The notes beneath the pieces are model-generated. The model was given only the letters and a program-made list of their open reading frames with translations, did no database searches and was not told the DNA's origin. The position numbers and the translations under genes are program-made. Below are positions 1 to 8,084 of a DNA stretch of 64,000 nucleotides, one piece after another; within the stretch, counting starts at the first letter, position 1; each line of letters starts with the position of its first letter. Origin of the DNA: Micromonospora sp. WMMD961 (lineage in GTDB: Bacteria > Actinomycetota > Actinomycetes > Mycobacteriales > Micromonosporaceae); the NCBI RefSeq assembly GCF_029626145.1, contig NZ_JARUBJ010000002.1:960501-1024500 (forward strand), in the 5' to 3' direction.

Positions 1-374
1 CAGCCGGCCGCACCGCCGGGGAACTGCTCGCCACCGCCACGGACCTGCGCGCCGAAAGGGAACGACGGGACGTCGAGCAGCGCGAACGCGACCGGGTCCG
101 CCGGGAACGCTCCGCCACAGCCGCCCGGCAACGGCACCTTGACACCCTCGCGATCGACCAACCCACCGCCTGGCAGCGGGTAGACGAACTCATCGCCACG
201 AAGAAACCCCGCGAGTACGACACCGCCGTTCAGCTCCTCGTCGACCTACACGATCTCGGCGAACGCGACGGAGACAGCACATCGTTCCGACACCGGCTGG
301 CCGAGCTACGGGCGGTGCACGCCCGCAAGCCCAGCCTGCTCGAACGCCTCAACCTCGCGGGCCTCGACACCTGA
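1..374 (+). CDS. Hypothetical protein, C-terminal part (5' end outside window)
   Basis: An open frame enters from the left edge (first full codon at base 3) and stops with TGA at 372-374, giving about 123 residues. The first 45 residues are very rich in Arg and Glu and should form a charged coiled coil. The rest is a compact mixed segment containing WQRVDELIATKKPREYD and ending LLERLNLAGLDT. I do not recognise the family; alternating RER/DRVRRER patterns fit a helical tail on a larger protein that begins outside the window. Codon use is typical high-GC actinobacterial (G/C in third positions), which supports real coding. No function is assigned. Confidence 0.65.
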   Translation, partial: AGRTAGELLATATDLRAERERRDVEQRERDRVRRERSATAARQRHLDTLAIDQPTAWQRVDELIATKKPREYDTAVQLLVDLHDLGERDGDSTSFRHRLAELRAVHARKPSLLERLNLAGLDT

Positions 375-431
375 CGCACGGTTCGCCGCCCGATATCAGC
401 CGCCGTATATCACCGCCAAGCAGTACCCGGA

Positions 432-917
432 TCAGGGGTTGAGGTCGGCCCACTGCGCCTGCGTCAGCAGGCCCTCATGCTCCAGCCGGTGGGCGATCTT
501 GGCCTTCGTGGCCGCATCCAGCGTCTCGGGTAGATCCTCGAACGAGGCGGGCAGGACATCCAGCAGGGAAACGATCTGTTGGCCGTCTCGCACCGTCAAA
601 AGCAGCATGCACCGCCAGTGCGGCGAAAGCTCAGGCCGGTGCCCCAACCGGTGCACCAGTACCGGCCACAGATATTGCACCGCTGCTGGATCGGCGAACT
701 CCGCCAACCACCCTGCCCCATGATTGCGGTTCAGTCCGCAATGAATCGCCTCGGTGTCGAGCCGGATCAACTCTGAAGTGTCGACTGCCTTGATCGTCCG
801 GGGAGCACCTGAACTCACAGCGAGAGTTTCCCATGCGAGAACGAGCCGCCCGACACGCCGATCCCGGCCCGCCCGCCCGCGGACCGGCCAGGACGAAGGG
901 TCAACCCTGACCGGCAA
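432..917 (-). CDS. Small hypothetical protein
   Basis: Minus-strand frame of 161 codons, convergent with the preceding gene. The first 33 residues look like translated non-coding DNA; a GTG at 818 (start VSSGAPRTIKAVD) is a more likely beginning and would give 128 residues. The body is acidic to neutral with no membrane segment. Visible landmarks are GLNRNHGAGWLAEFADP, a PHWRCMLLLTVRDG strand region and a C-terminal helix HRLEHEGLLTQAQWADL. No family recognised. It lies just outside the insertion sequences, so it may be the last gene of the ancestral flank. Confidence 0.5.
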   Translation of the reverse strand: MPVRVDPSSWPVRGRAGRDRRVGRLVLAWETLAVSSGAPRTIKAVDTSELIRLDTEAIHCGLNRNHGAGWLAEFADPAAVQYLWPVLVHRLGHRPELSPHWRCMLLLTVRDGQQIVSLLDVLPASFEDLPETLDAATKAKIAHRLEHEGLLTQAQWADLNP

Positions 918-1303
918 GCCTAGGACTCATGAGGAGATCGTCGGGCGATGGCGCACCCGCTCCGCCGAACGCCGGCACGCGTCGGCCTCATGCTGATTCA
1001 GCCTCCGAAGTCCGCGGACGATTTCCGTGAGGCCCGTCGCCTGCCCGGCTGCACGCTTCCACGCCTGGGAGCGCGCAGCCTGTCGACGCCGCGTGGAACC
1101 TTCGGCCGGCGTTGACACGCGGGCTCGCACATCGTGTCCGTGGTGCCGGCCGGCAACGGCGACAGGCTGACGCTGCCGTGCCCGCGGGGCCGGGAATAGG
1201 GATGGCTGTGTGTGTTCCGCCGTGATCGTGGCTGAGCGCGCCTCGGGTTGCGTCCACGGGAGTGGTGTACGACTTGCCCGTGATGGGCGTGTTGCGTAGA
1301 TAG
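918..1303. other. Gene-free stretch left of the IS256 copy
   Basis: No convincing coding frame. Bases 1202-1228 resemble 2759-2785 at 24 of 27 positions; the latter lies in the leader of the downstream IS110-type element. The stretch may therefore hold a remnant of a related IS110 end, later separated by the IS256 copy. This is inference from the shared motif only. Confidence 0.4.
1202..1228 (+). repeat. 27-nt motif shared with the IS110 leader (copy 1)
   Basis: ATGGCTG-T-GTGTGTT-C-CGCCG-T-GATCG here is matched at 2759-2785 with three substitutions. The two copies sit on either side of the IS256 element in the same orientation. Best reading: conserved IS110-leader sequence, possibly structural RNA. 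Confidence 0.5.
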
Positions 1304-2634
1304 GAGACGGCCATCGCGTGATCCTTCGAGACGACCAAGTCATGAAGGAGAGGAACGCGATGGCCGCATCTGAGAGTGTGAACCCTGTTGACCTGCTGCG
1401 CGAGCAGATCGAGGGCGCGTCGCCGGACGTGTTGCAGGCGATGGTCAAGGCGTTTGCGCAGGCGTTGATGTCTGCGGAGGCGGACGCGGTCTGCGGCGCT
1501 GGGTATGGGCAGCGCAGCGACGAGCGGGTGAACTCCCGCAACGGCTACCGGTCCCGGGAGTGGGACACCCGGGCCGGGACGATCGACCTGGCGATCCCGA
1601 AGCTGCGCCACGGCTCCTACTTCCCGGACTGGCTGCTGACGCACCGGCGGCGGGCCGAGCAGGCCCTGGTCTCGGTCGTGGCCACCTCGTATCTGCTCGG
1701 GGTGTCGACCCGGCGGGTGGAGAAGCTGGTCGAGCAGCTCGGCATCCGGCAGTTGTCGAAGTCGCAGGTCTCGGAGATGGCCACGCATTTGGACGCCCAG
1801 GTCGAGGCGTTCCGCAACCGACCCCTCGATTCCGAGCATTACACGTTCGTGTGGATGGACGCGCTCACGATGAAGGTCCGCGAGCACGGCCGCACCGTCA
1901 ATGTCCACGCGCTGATCGCCGTTGGGGTCAACGCCGACGGCGGGCGTGAGGTGTTGGGCCTCGACGTGGCCTCCGACGAGGACGGCGCCGGCTGGTTGGC
2001 GTTCCTGCGGTCGCTGACCGCCCGCGGCCTGTCCGGTGTTCGCCTGGTCATCTCCGATGCCCACGCCGGTCTCGTGGCCGCGATCGGGGCGGCCTTACCC
2101 GGCGCCTGCTGGCAGCGGTGCCGCACCCACTACCTGCGCAACCTTCTGACCAAGGTGCCGAAGTCCGCGCAGCCCTGGATCGCCACCCTGGTCCGCACGA
2201 TCTTCGACCAGCCCGACGCCGACGCCGTCCACGCCCAGTTCGCCCGGGTCGTGGCCACGATCGAGGCGAAGTTTCCCGCCGCTGCTGAGCATCTCGATCA
2301 GGCGCGCGACGACCTCCTGGCCTTCACCGGCTTCCCCCGCGAGATCTGGCGCCAGATCTGGTCGAACAACCCCCAAGAGCGGCTGAACAAGGAGATCCGC
2401 CGCCGCACCGACGTCGTCGGGATCTTCCCCAACCGCCCAGCGATCATCCGCCTCGTCGGCGCCGTCCTGGCCGAGCAGACCGACGAATGGACCGAAGGAC
2501 GCCGCTACATGGGCCTGGAACTCCTCGCCAAAGCCCGCACGATCACCATCGACACCCACCAACACGACACCGACCACACCGACACGGCACCGATCACCGC
2601 ATAACATCAAACCGGATCCCGCGATGGCCGTCTC
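1304..2634 (+). mobile_element. IS256-family insertion sequence
   Basis: One transposase gene is bounded by 21-bp inverted repeats at 1304-1324 and 2614-2634 that match at 20 of 21 positions (outer ends GAGACGGCC). About 1.33 kb in total, normal for IS256. The 8-9 bp outside each end do not form an obvious target duplication, so either the ends extend a little further or the element has recombined since insertion. Confidence 0.85.
1360..2604 (+). CDS. IS256-family transposase (mutator type)
   Basis: DDE transposase that cuts and joins the IS ends. Residues DALTMKVRE (first Asp), ISDAHAGL (second Asp) and the helix RLNKEIRRRTDVVGIFPN (Glu) form the expected triad. The N-terminal part carries the EADAVCGAGYGQRS-type region and SRNGYRSREWDTRAG, both typical of mutator transposases. 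With the start at ATG 1360 the protein has 414 residues, full length for the family. That start is preferred because GAAGGAGAGG lies 5-10 nt upstream, whereas the earlier GTG at 1318 falls inside the terminal repeat. No frameshift is visible, so the copy may be active. Confidence 0.93.
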   Translation: MAASESVNPVDLLREQIEGASPDVLQAMVKAFAQALMSAEADAVCGAGYGQRSDERVNSRNGYRSREWDTRAGTIDLAIPKLRHGSYFPDWLLTHRRRAEQALVSVVATSYLLGVSTRRVEKLVEQLGIRQLSKSQVSEMATHLDAQVEAFRNRPLDSEHYTFVWMDALTMKVREHGRTVNVHALIAVGVNADGGREVLGLDVASDEDGAGWLAFLRSLTARGLSGVRLVISDAHAGLVAAIGAALPGACWQRCRTHYLRNLLTKVPKSAQPWIATLVRTIFDQPDADAVHAQFARVVATIEAKFPAAAEHLDQARDDLLAFTGFPREIWRQIWSNNPQERLNKEIRRRTDVVGIFPNRPAIIRLVGAVLAEQTDEWTEGRRYMGLELLAKARTITIDTHQHDTDHTDTAPITA

Positions 2635-2952
2635 TTACACCACCAGCGCGGACGTGACCGAGCCTCGAGGTGCCACCCACTCCCGCCTCGCGGGCGCGCT
2701 GGGTTGAACGGGCGCGGCCTTGGCGGCCGTAGACCCTGAAGCCCAGGAAGTGGCGGGTATGGCTGCGTGTGTTTCGCCGAGATCGCTTGGCTCACGGTAG
2801 GAGATGTCACCCGCCGCCTCGCCGTCTGTGAGATTCGGTAGACCGCTGATGGAGACCCGCGACCCGCGTTCGCATCGTTAGAAGGTGCCGGCAAACCCGA
2901 ACCCACAGACCAGGGCATCCGGAAAGACTCCTCAACGAAGGGAAGAACGACG
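2635..2952 (+). ncRNA. IS110 leader, possible bridge RNA region
   Basis: This 318-bp non-coding stretch separates the IS256 end from the IS110 transposase. IS110 elements transcribe a structured bridge RNA from their non-coding end that pairs with donor and target DNA (established for IS621 and relatives). GC-rich complementary runs, for example around 2670-2700, and the motif repeated at 1202-1228 are compatible with that. The octamer ATGGAGAC at 2849-2856 recurs at 4220-4227 after the transposase, which may mark core or boundary sequence. No fold was computed, so the RNA is a proposal. Confidence 0.3.
2759..2785 (+). repeat. 27-nt IS110-leader motif (copy 2)
   Basis: Second copy of the motif at 1202-1228, 24 of 27 identical, about 170 bp upstream of the IS110 transposase start. 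Its conservation outside coding DNA is the reason for suspecting a structured RNA or an element end. Confidence 0.5.
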
Positions 2953-4143
2953 GTGGCGAGGCTGTGGATCGGCGTGGACATCGGCAAGACCCACCACCAC
3001 GTCGCCGCCGTCGACGGCGACGGCCGGCTCGTCTACTCCCGTCGGGTCGCCAACGACGAGACCTCCCTGCTCACCGTCATGGCCGAGGTGTCGACGCACG
3101 GCCGTCCGGTCTGCTGGGCGGTCGACGTCACCACCGGCCTGTCCGCGCTGCTGCTGACTCTGCTCTGGCGCCGACAGGTCCAGGTCCGCTACGTCTCCGG
3201 CACCGTCGCGTTCCACATGGCCGCTGCGTTCGCCGGAGAGAACAAGACCGACGCCCGCGACGCGGTGGTCATCGCCCAGACCATCCGCATGCGCCCCGAC
3301 ATCCCGATCCTGGAACCCTCCGACCGGCTCCTCGCCGAACTCACCGTCCTGACCAGCTACCGCGCCGACCTCGTCGGCCAGCGCGTCGCCACCCTGTTCC
3401 GCTTGCAGGAACTCCTCACCGGGATCAGCCCCGCCCTCGAACGCGCGGTCGACCTCAACCGCAAAGCACCGATGATGGTCCTGGCCTGCTGGCAGACACC
3501 GGCGGCAATCCGGCACGCCGGCGTCGACCGGATCACCGCCCTGCTCCGCCGCGGCCATGTCAGGAACGCCGTCCAGGTGGCCGAGGCGATGGTCGCCGCC
3601 GCCCGGCAGCAGACCGTGAACCTGCCCGGCCAACGCGCCGCCGCCGTGGTCGTCGGGCAGATGGCCACCGAGATCCTCGCCCTCGAACAACGCATCGCCA
3701 CTGTCGACGACCTCATCGCCGACCAACTCGACCAGCACCCCCTCGCGCCGATCATCGGGAGCCTGCGCGGCATGGGCGCGCTGCTCACCGCCGAACTGCT
3801 CGTCCACACCGCCGGCATGACCGAGTACGACAGTCCGGCGAAACTGGCCGCGCACGCGGGGTTGGCACCTGTTTCCCGCGACTCCGGAACGGTCTCCGGG
3901 AACCATCGACAGCCTCGCCGCTATCACCGCAGGCTGCGGCACGTTCTGTGGATGGCCGCCTTCACCGCTGCCAGGGAATGCCCCACGTCGCGTGCCTATT
4001 ACGAGAAGAAACGGGCCGAAGGAAAGAACCACCGCCAAGCAATACTCGCCCTCGCGCGACGACGCGTCGACGTCCTCTGGGCGCTTATCCGCGACCGCAA
4101 GACCTTCAGCCGACCGGCACCAACGATCCGCGCCGCAGCCTGA
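2953..4143 (+). CDS. IS110-family transposase
   Basis: Bridge-RNA-type recombinase of 396 residues. The N-terminal DEDD RuvC-like domain begins VDIGKTHHHVAAVD (Asp9 catalytic) and includes NKTDARDA (Asp100, Asp103). The C-terminal Tnp domain has LRGMGALLTAELL and the serine region GLAPVSRDSGTVSGN, where the nucleophilic serine of the family lies. The GTG start at 2953 follows GAAGGGAAGAACGACG. The gene is full length and uninterrupted. IS110 elements lack long terminal inverted repeats, which fits what is seen; the 3' end of the element probably lies near 4230. Confidence 0.93.
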   Translation: MARLWIGVDIGKTHHHVAAVDGDGRLVYSRRVANDETSLLTVMAEVSTHGRPVCWAVDVTTGLSALLLTLLWRRQVQVRYVSGTVAFHMAAAFAGENKTDARDAVVIAQTIRMRPDIPILEPSDRLLAELTVLTSYRADLVGQRVATLFRLQELLTGISPALERAVDLNRKAPMMVLACWQTPAAIRHAGVDRITALLRRGHVRNAVQVAEAMVAAARQQTVNLPGQRAAAVVVGQMATEILALEQRIATVDDLIADQLDQHPLAPIIGSLRGMGALLTAELLVHTAGMTEYDSPAKLAAHAGLAPVSRDSGTVSGNHRQPRRYHRRLRHVLWMAAFTAARECPTSRAYYEKKRAEGKNHRQAILALARRRVDVLWALIRDRKTFSRPAPTIRAAA

Positions 4144-4348
4144 ACCAGCCTGTTTGCCGCCGACGCGAACCCATCGCGCCGGCCGCTCCGCCCTGCCCAC
4201 CAAGATCAGCCGGAGTCACATGGAGACTCCTCTAAAACGGTGCTCTATTTGTGTCCGCAGGCCGACTGCCTGCGGTTTATCTATTCTGCCCCTTGTGTGC
4301 GGGTCGCAGCGGACAGGTGCTGTGCTCGCTTGCTGAAGATCAGATTCT

Positions 4349-5380
4349 TTATTCGGTAGATGTTGTGGCTGTGGTGATGCCGGCGATGATGTGGGCCGGT
4401 AGGGCTGCCCGTGCGGTCTTGCTGTGTGGGGCCTCCAGATAGCTGAGCAGGCGTGATGGCGTCTCAGGTGGTCCGAGTGGGACTGGTTCGAGGCGTCGCC
4501 ATCCGCGGGCGGAGGAGGCCTTGATGGCTGTGAGGTAGGTGCTTTCGGTCATGCGGCCTAAGGTGCGGGCGCGCATGAGTAGGGCGGCTAGGGACACCTG
4601 CCAGCATCGCTTGAGCTCGAATAGCTTGGGCCAATCTACTGTGGTTGGTAGTTGGTTTCGGATCTCGTCCGCTGGCATGAGGAATGCCGCAGCGAATTGG
4701 TGCGCTTGTGTTTCGACCTCTTTTATCCCCCAGATTTGTTCGCCGTGGAGGACGAGGTGGGCGAGTTCGTGAGCGGCGTCGAAGCGTGAGCGTGACCGGT
4801 CATTTTTGTCCGTACCGAGCACGACGACTGGGTGGTCGGAGAAGGGCAGTGAGAAGGCGTCGACGTCTGCGGTTCCGAGCGGGAGTCGGATGACGGCGAT
4901 GCCGTGCCCTTCGAGGAGCCGGACGACGTCGGTGATCGGGCCGGCGGGGACGTTCCATGTCTTGCGGACTTGGTCGGCGATCCGCTCGATCTCGCTGCGG
5001 GGAGCGTCGAGCCCGCTGGAGCGGATGCGGGGGACGTCGCCGCCGGCGAAGTGTCCGGTCCGAGTCGCGTGGAGGGCTAGATCGTGGGCGACGTGGGCGA
5101 TCGCTCTTGCGCGACGGCGGTCTACCACTGCGGTCCGGCGCAGCGACCGGAAGAAGCCTTCGTGTGTCTCGGTCAACGGCTGGGCGAGGAACTCGGTGGG
5201 CACCTGCAGCGTGGCGCTGAGGGCGTGAACGCTCTCCGGGCTGGGACGTGCTGCGCCGCTCTCGAACTGGCTGATGGCCGCCGGTGTCAGGCCGACGGCG
5301 GCAGCGAGCTGAGCCTGGCTGAGCCCGACGAGTTCGCGGGCCACCCGCAGGCGTCCCCGTTCGAACGTCGACGTGCTCAT
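4349..5380 (-). CDS. XRE helix-turn-helix + ImmA/IrrE metallopeptidase (fused CapH-CapP-like regulator)
   Basis: 343 residues. Residues 8-63 form a Cro/C1-type HTH (LSQAQLAAAVGLTPAAISQFE). The C-terminal half is an ImmA/IrrE zinc peptidase with the HEXXH motif H204-E-L-A-H208, followed by a helical tail. Proteins of this build repress a promoter and release it after stress-triggered cleavage. The gene is divergent from the CBASS genes, with 202 bp between starts. Many CBASS loci are controlled by a separate HTH repressor CapH and peptidase CapP; here both activities would be on one chain. That regulatory role is inference from family and position. Confidence 0.85.
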   Translation of the reverse strand: MSTSTFERGRLRVARELVGLSQAQLAAAVGLTPAAISQFESGAARPSPESVHALSATLQVPTEFLAQPLTETHEGFFRSLRRTAVVDRRRARAIAHVAHDLALHATRTGHFAGGDVPRIRSSGLDAPRSEIERIADQVRKTWNVPAGPITDVVRLLEGHGIAVIRLPLGTADVDAFSLPFSDHPVVVLGTDKNDRSRSRFDAAHELAHLVLHGEQIWGIKEVETQAHQFAAAFLMPADEIRNQLPTTVDWPKLFELKRCWQVSLAALLMRARTLGRMTESTYLTAIKASSARGWRRLEPVPLGPPETPSRLLSYLEAPHSKTARAALPAHIIAGITTATTSTE

Positions 5381-5582
5381 GACTCTCCCAACCCGATCTT
5401 GTACTCCCGCATTGTGGCTGATCCGGCGCGTCGTGCCCGGTTGGCGCGGCGAAACAGTTACCTTCCGAGTGTAGAAGCACGCGCGGAAGTGGACGTCGTG
5501 ATATTAAGTACGAGGCCAAAGTTGATGATCGTCGAGGAGGGCGGATCGCGGTGGTGACGGTGACGAGACCGGGTGGCGGCGG

Positions 5583-6534
5583 GTGACGACGCAGCGGTTC
5601 CAGATCCTGTCGCTGGACGGCGGGGGGTTGCGGGGGATGTTCTCCGCAGCCGTGCTGGCCCGGCTCGAGGAGGATCTCGGCATCCGGGTCACGGATCACT
5701 TCGACCTGATTGCCGGCACGTCGACCGGTGGCATCATCGCGTTGGGCCTGGGGTTGGGCATGACACCTCGCGAGATCCTCGAGTTCTACACCGACCTCGG
5801 TCCGCGGGTCTTTCGTGACCGCAGCCGGTTGCGGGGCCTGCGGCACCTGGTACGTGCCAAGTACGCCGCCGGGCCGCTGCGCGCCGCGCTGACCGAGGTG
5901 CTGGGCGAGCGGACCTTCGGCGAGAGCACCAAGCGGTTGGTGATCACCTCGTACAACGTGGGGCGCCGACGACGTGTACCTGTTCCGCACCCCGCACCTG
6001 CCGCAGCTGACCCGGGACTGGCGCGAACGGGCCGTCGACGTCGCCATGGCCACCGCCGCCGCCCCGACCTATCTGCCCGGCATGCCGCTGGGCGGTACCC
6101 GGCTGGTTGACGGAGGCGTCTGGGCGAACAACCCGGCGATGGTGGCCCTGACCGAGGCCGTCGGGCCGCTCGGCCTGCCGCTGGACGCGATCCGGGTCTT
6201 CAGCCTGGGCACCACCACCGACGTGCGCCACCGCAGCCGCCGCCTCGACGGAGGAGGGCTTCTGCCGTGGGCTCGCGACGCCGTCGAGGTGCTGATGCGC
6301 GCGCAGAGCGAGAGCGCGATCAAGCAGGTCCGCCACTTCCTCAGCAACGACCGGGTGCTCCGGCTCAACCCGACCGTGCCAACCGGGGTGCTCGCCTTGG
6401 ACAAGGTCGACGCCGACGACCTCATCGGCCGGGCCGCCCACGAGAGCCGCGCCGCCTCCCCGAGCTTCAACCGCTGCTTCGCCGACCACCGCGCGCCGGC
6501 GTACGTCCCGTACCACCCGGCCCGGAAGGACTGA
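5583..6534 (+). pseudogene. capV: Patatin-like phospholipase, CBASS effector CapV, frameshifted
   Basis: Patatin phospholipases of CBASS degrade the inner membrane when bound by the cyclic nucleotide. The oxyanion motif SLDGGGLRGMF, nucleophile GTSTGG and catalytic VDGGVWANNP are all present, but in two frames. Frame 5583-6110 reads correctly to TSYNVG; correct reading resumes in the frame of 5974-6534 with DDVYLFRTP. Removing one G from the GGGG run at 5960-5963 restores a single protein of about 316 residues. The likely start is GTG 5583. The CD-NTase gene begins 4 nt after the stop. The break is either a real inactivating +1 insertion, phase variation, or a homopolymer sequencing error. 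Confidence 0.85.
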
Positions 6535-6538
6535 CGCG

Positions 6539-7696
6539 ATGGACACCATCGAGCAGATGCTCTCCATGCTCCTCGACGGGGCGGTGGAGACCCTGGACAT
6601 CTCCCCGCACCTGCAGCAGCTCGCCGTCGAACGCTACGAGGAGGTTGGCACCTGGCTCGCCGAACACGGCGAGCCGGACTGGCGCATCTACCCCCAGGGA
6701 TCCTTCCGGCTCGGCACCGTGGTGCGTCCGACCACCCGGACGGGAGAGTACGACATTGACCTGGTCTGCCGGGTGCCGCGGCGCAAGGAGAACATCACCC
6801 AGGCCCAGCTCAAGCAGTTGCTCGGCGACATGCTCCACGCCTACCTGCGGTGGAAGACCCGGCAGGGCCACACCGACGGCCCCAAGTCCTGCGAGGCCCG
6901 CCGCCGCTGCTGGACCCTCGAGTACCCAGACCACGGCTTCCACCTCGACGTCCTGCCCACCATCCCGGACATCGAGCACCCGCCCACCGGCATCCTGCTG
7001 ACCGACCAGAACCTGCGCGAGTGGCAGCACAGCAACCCGATCGGCTACGCCGACTGGTTCAAGCGGCGCTGCGAACAGGGCCGGAGCCTCGTCGAGGCCA
7101 AGCGCCACCTCAACGTCGCTGACGTGCCCGACTGGACGGTCCGCAGCACGCTGCAGCGCATCGTCCAGGTTCTCAAGTGGCACTGCATGCTGCGGTTCGC
7201 GAACGACCCGGACAAGCGGCCCCCGTCGATCCTGATCACTACCCTCGCCGCCCGGGCCTACCGCGGCGAGCAGGACCTGTTCACCGGCACCCGAGCCGTG
7301 CTCGACGGGATGACCTCCTTCATCGAGAACCGCCACGGCACATGGTGGGTGCCCAACCCGGCGCACGAGGAGGAGAACTTTACGGACAAGTGGAACGAGT
7401 ACCCCGAGCGGCGCCTGGCCTTCATCGCCTGGCACCGGGACATCGTCACCGTGCTCGACGACCTCGCCGGCCTGCAGGGCAAGGGCCTCCAGGTCATCGC
7501 TTCCCGCATGTCCGAGGGCTTCAGTGCCGGACCTGTGTTCAAGTCGGTGGAGGGTTACGGTGACCGCATGCGCCACAGCCGCGAGACCGGGGCCCTGCGC
7601 ATGACCTCCACCGGCCTGCTCACCACCACCGCCACCACCGGCCCCCGGGTCCGCGACCACCACTTCCATGGCGAGCACCCCGACCCGCGCCGTTAA
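6539..7696 (+). CDS. CBASS CD-NTase (cGAS/DncV-like nucleotidyltransferase)
   Basis: 385-residue cyclase that makes a cyclic oligonucleotide second messenger after phage sensing. It has the helix then G54-S55 of the nucleotidyltransferase signature (PQGSFRLGTVVRP), D72-I-D74 in EYDIDLVC, and the third acidic residue D137 in FHLDVLP, so the active site appears intact. The C-terminal helical half (WTVRSTLQRIVQVLKWHCM) fits the OAS/CD-NTase core. ATG 6539 has GGAAGGA about 10 nt upstream. The 3' end overlaps the E2-like gene by 29 nt. Product specificity and clade cannot be read from sequence alone. Confidence 0.9.
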   Translation: MDTIEQMLSMLLDGAVETLDISPHLQQLAVERYEEVGTWLAEHGEPDWRIYPQGSFRLGTVVRPTTRTGEYDIDLVCRVPRRKENITQAQLKQLLGDMLHAYLRWKTRQGHTDGPKSCEARRRCWTLEYPDHGFHLDVLPTIPDIEHPPTGILLTDQNLREWQHSNPIGYADWFKRRCEQGRSLVEAKRHLNVADVPDWTVRSTLQRIVQVLKWHCMLRFANDPDKRPPSILITTLAARAYRGEQDLFTGTRAVLDGMTSFIENRHGTWWVPNPAHEEENFTDKWNEYPERRLAFIAWHRDIVTVLDDLAGLQGKGLQVIASRMSEGFSAGPVFKSVEGYGDRMRHSRETGALRMTSTGLLTTTATTGPRVRDHHFHGEHPDPRR

Positions 7697-8084
7697 CCTC
7701 CGCCGTCAGCTCATCGCGATCACCGCACTGCTACCGGACGCCGTCGGTGCGGTCCACCGTGGTGAGCTGGCGTGCATCATCCGCCTGCAACCGTCCCCGG
7801 CCAGCCAGATCTACACCGTGCGGCTGACCTATCGGCACGGCCGACGCCCCGAGGTGATGGTCACCGACCCGCCGCTCGCCCGGCACCCAGGGGCTGCCGC
7901 ACTGCCGCACGTCTACGCCGGCGACGAGCTCTGCCTGTACTACCCCGGCCAGTGGAAGCAGGACATGTTCCTCGCCGCCACGGTCGTACCGTGGGCCGCG
8001 GAGTGGCTCATGCACTATGAGATCTGGCTCGTCACTGGACGATGGACTGGAGGTGGCCACACCCATGCCGGCGCAGGCCAATAG
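7668..8084 (+). CDS. E2-like protein of type II-short CBASS
   Basis: 138 residues. The motif ELCLYYPGQWKQDM with Cys89 followed by PWAAEWLMHYEIWLVTGRWTGGG matches the stand-alone E2-like proteins of type II-short CBASS, which are related to the E2 domain of Cap2 and act on the C terminus of the CD-NTase. Cys89 is the candidate catalytic cysteine. No E1 or JAB gene is present, which is why the locus is called type II-short. The gene overlaps the CD-NTase stop by 29 nt and its own 3' end overlaps the next gene by 20 nt, so all are probably translated from one message. Confidence 0.85.
   Translation: MASTPTRAVNLRRQLIAITALLPDAVGAVHRGELACIIRLQPSPASQIYTVRLTYRHGRRPEVMVTDPPLARHPGAAALPHVYAGDELCLYYPGQWKQDMFLAATVVPWAAEWLMHYEIWLVTGRWTGGGHTHAGAGQ

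Noticed and set aside
1295..2643. Target-site duplication of the IS256 copy
   Set aside because: The 8-9 bp on either side of the inverted repeats do not match.
2932..4203. 423-codon open frame antisense to the IS110 transposase
   Set aside because: GC-rich coding DNA opens long antisense frames; this one has Gly/Asp/Val repeats with no domain, while the plus strand encodes an intact transposase.
6467..7678. 403-codon minus frame over the CD-NTase
   Set aside because: It lies exactly opposite a gene with a full active site and shows no family pattern of its own.
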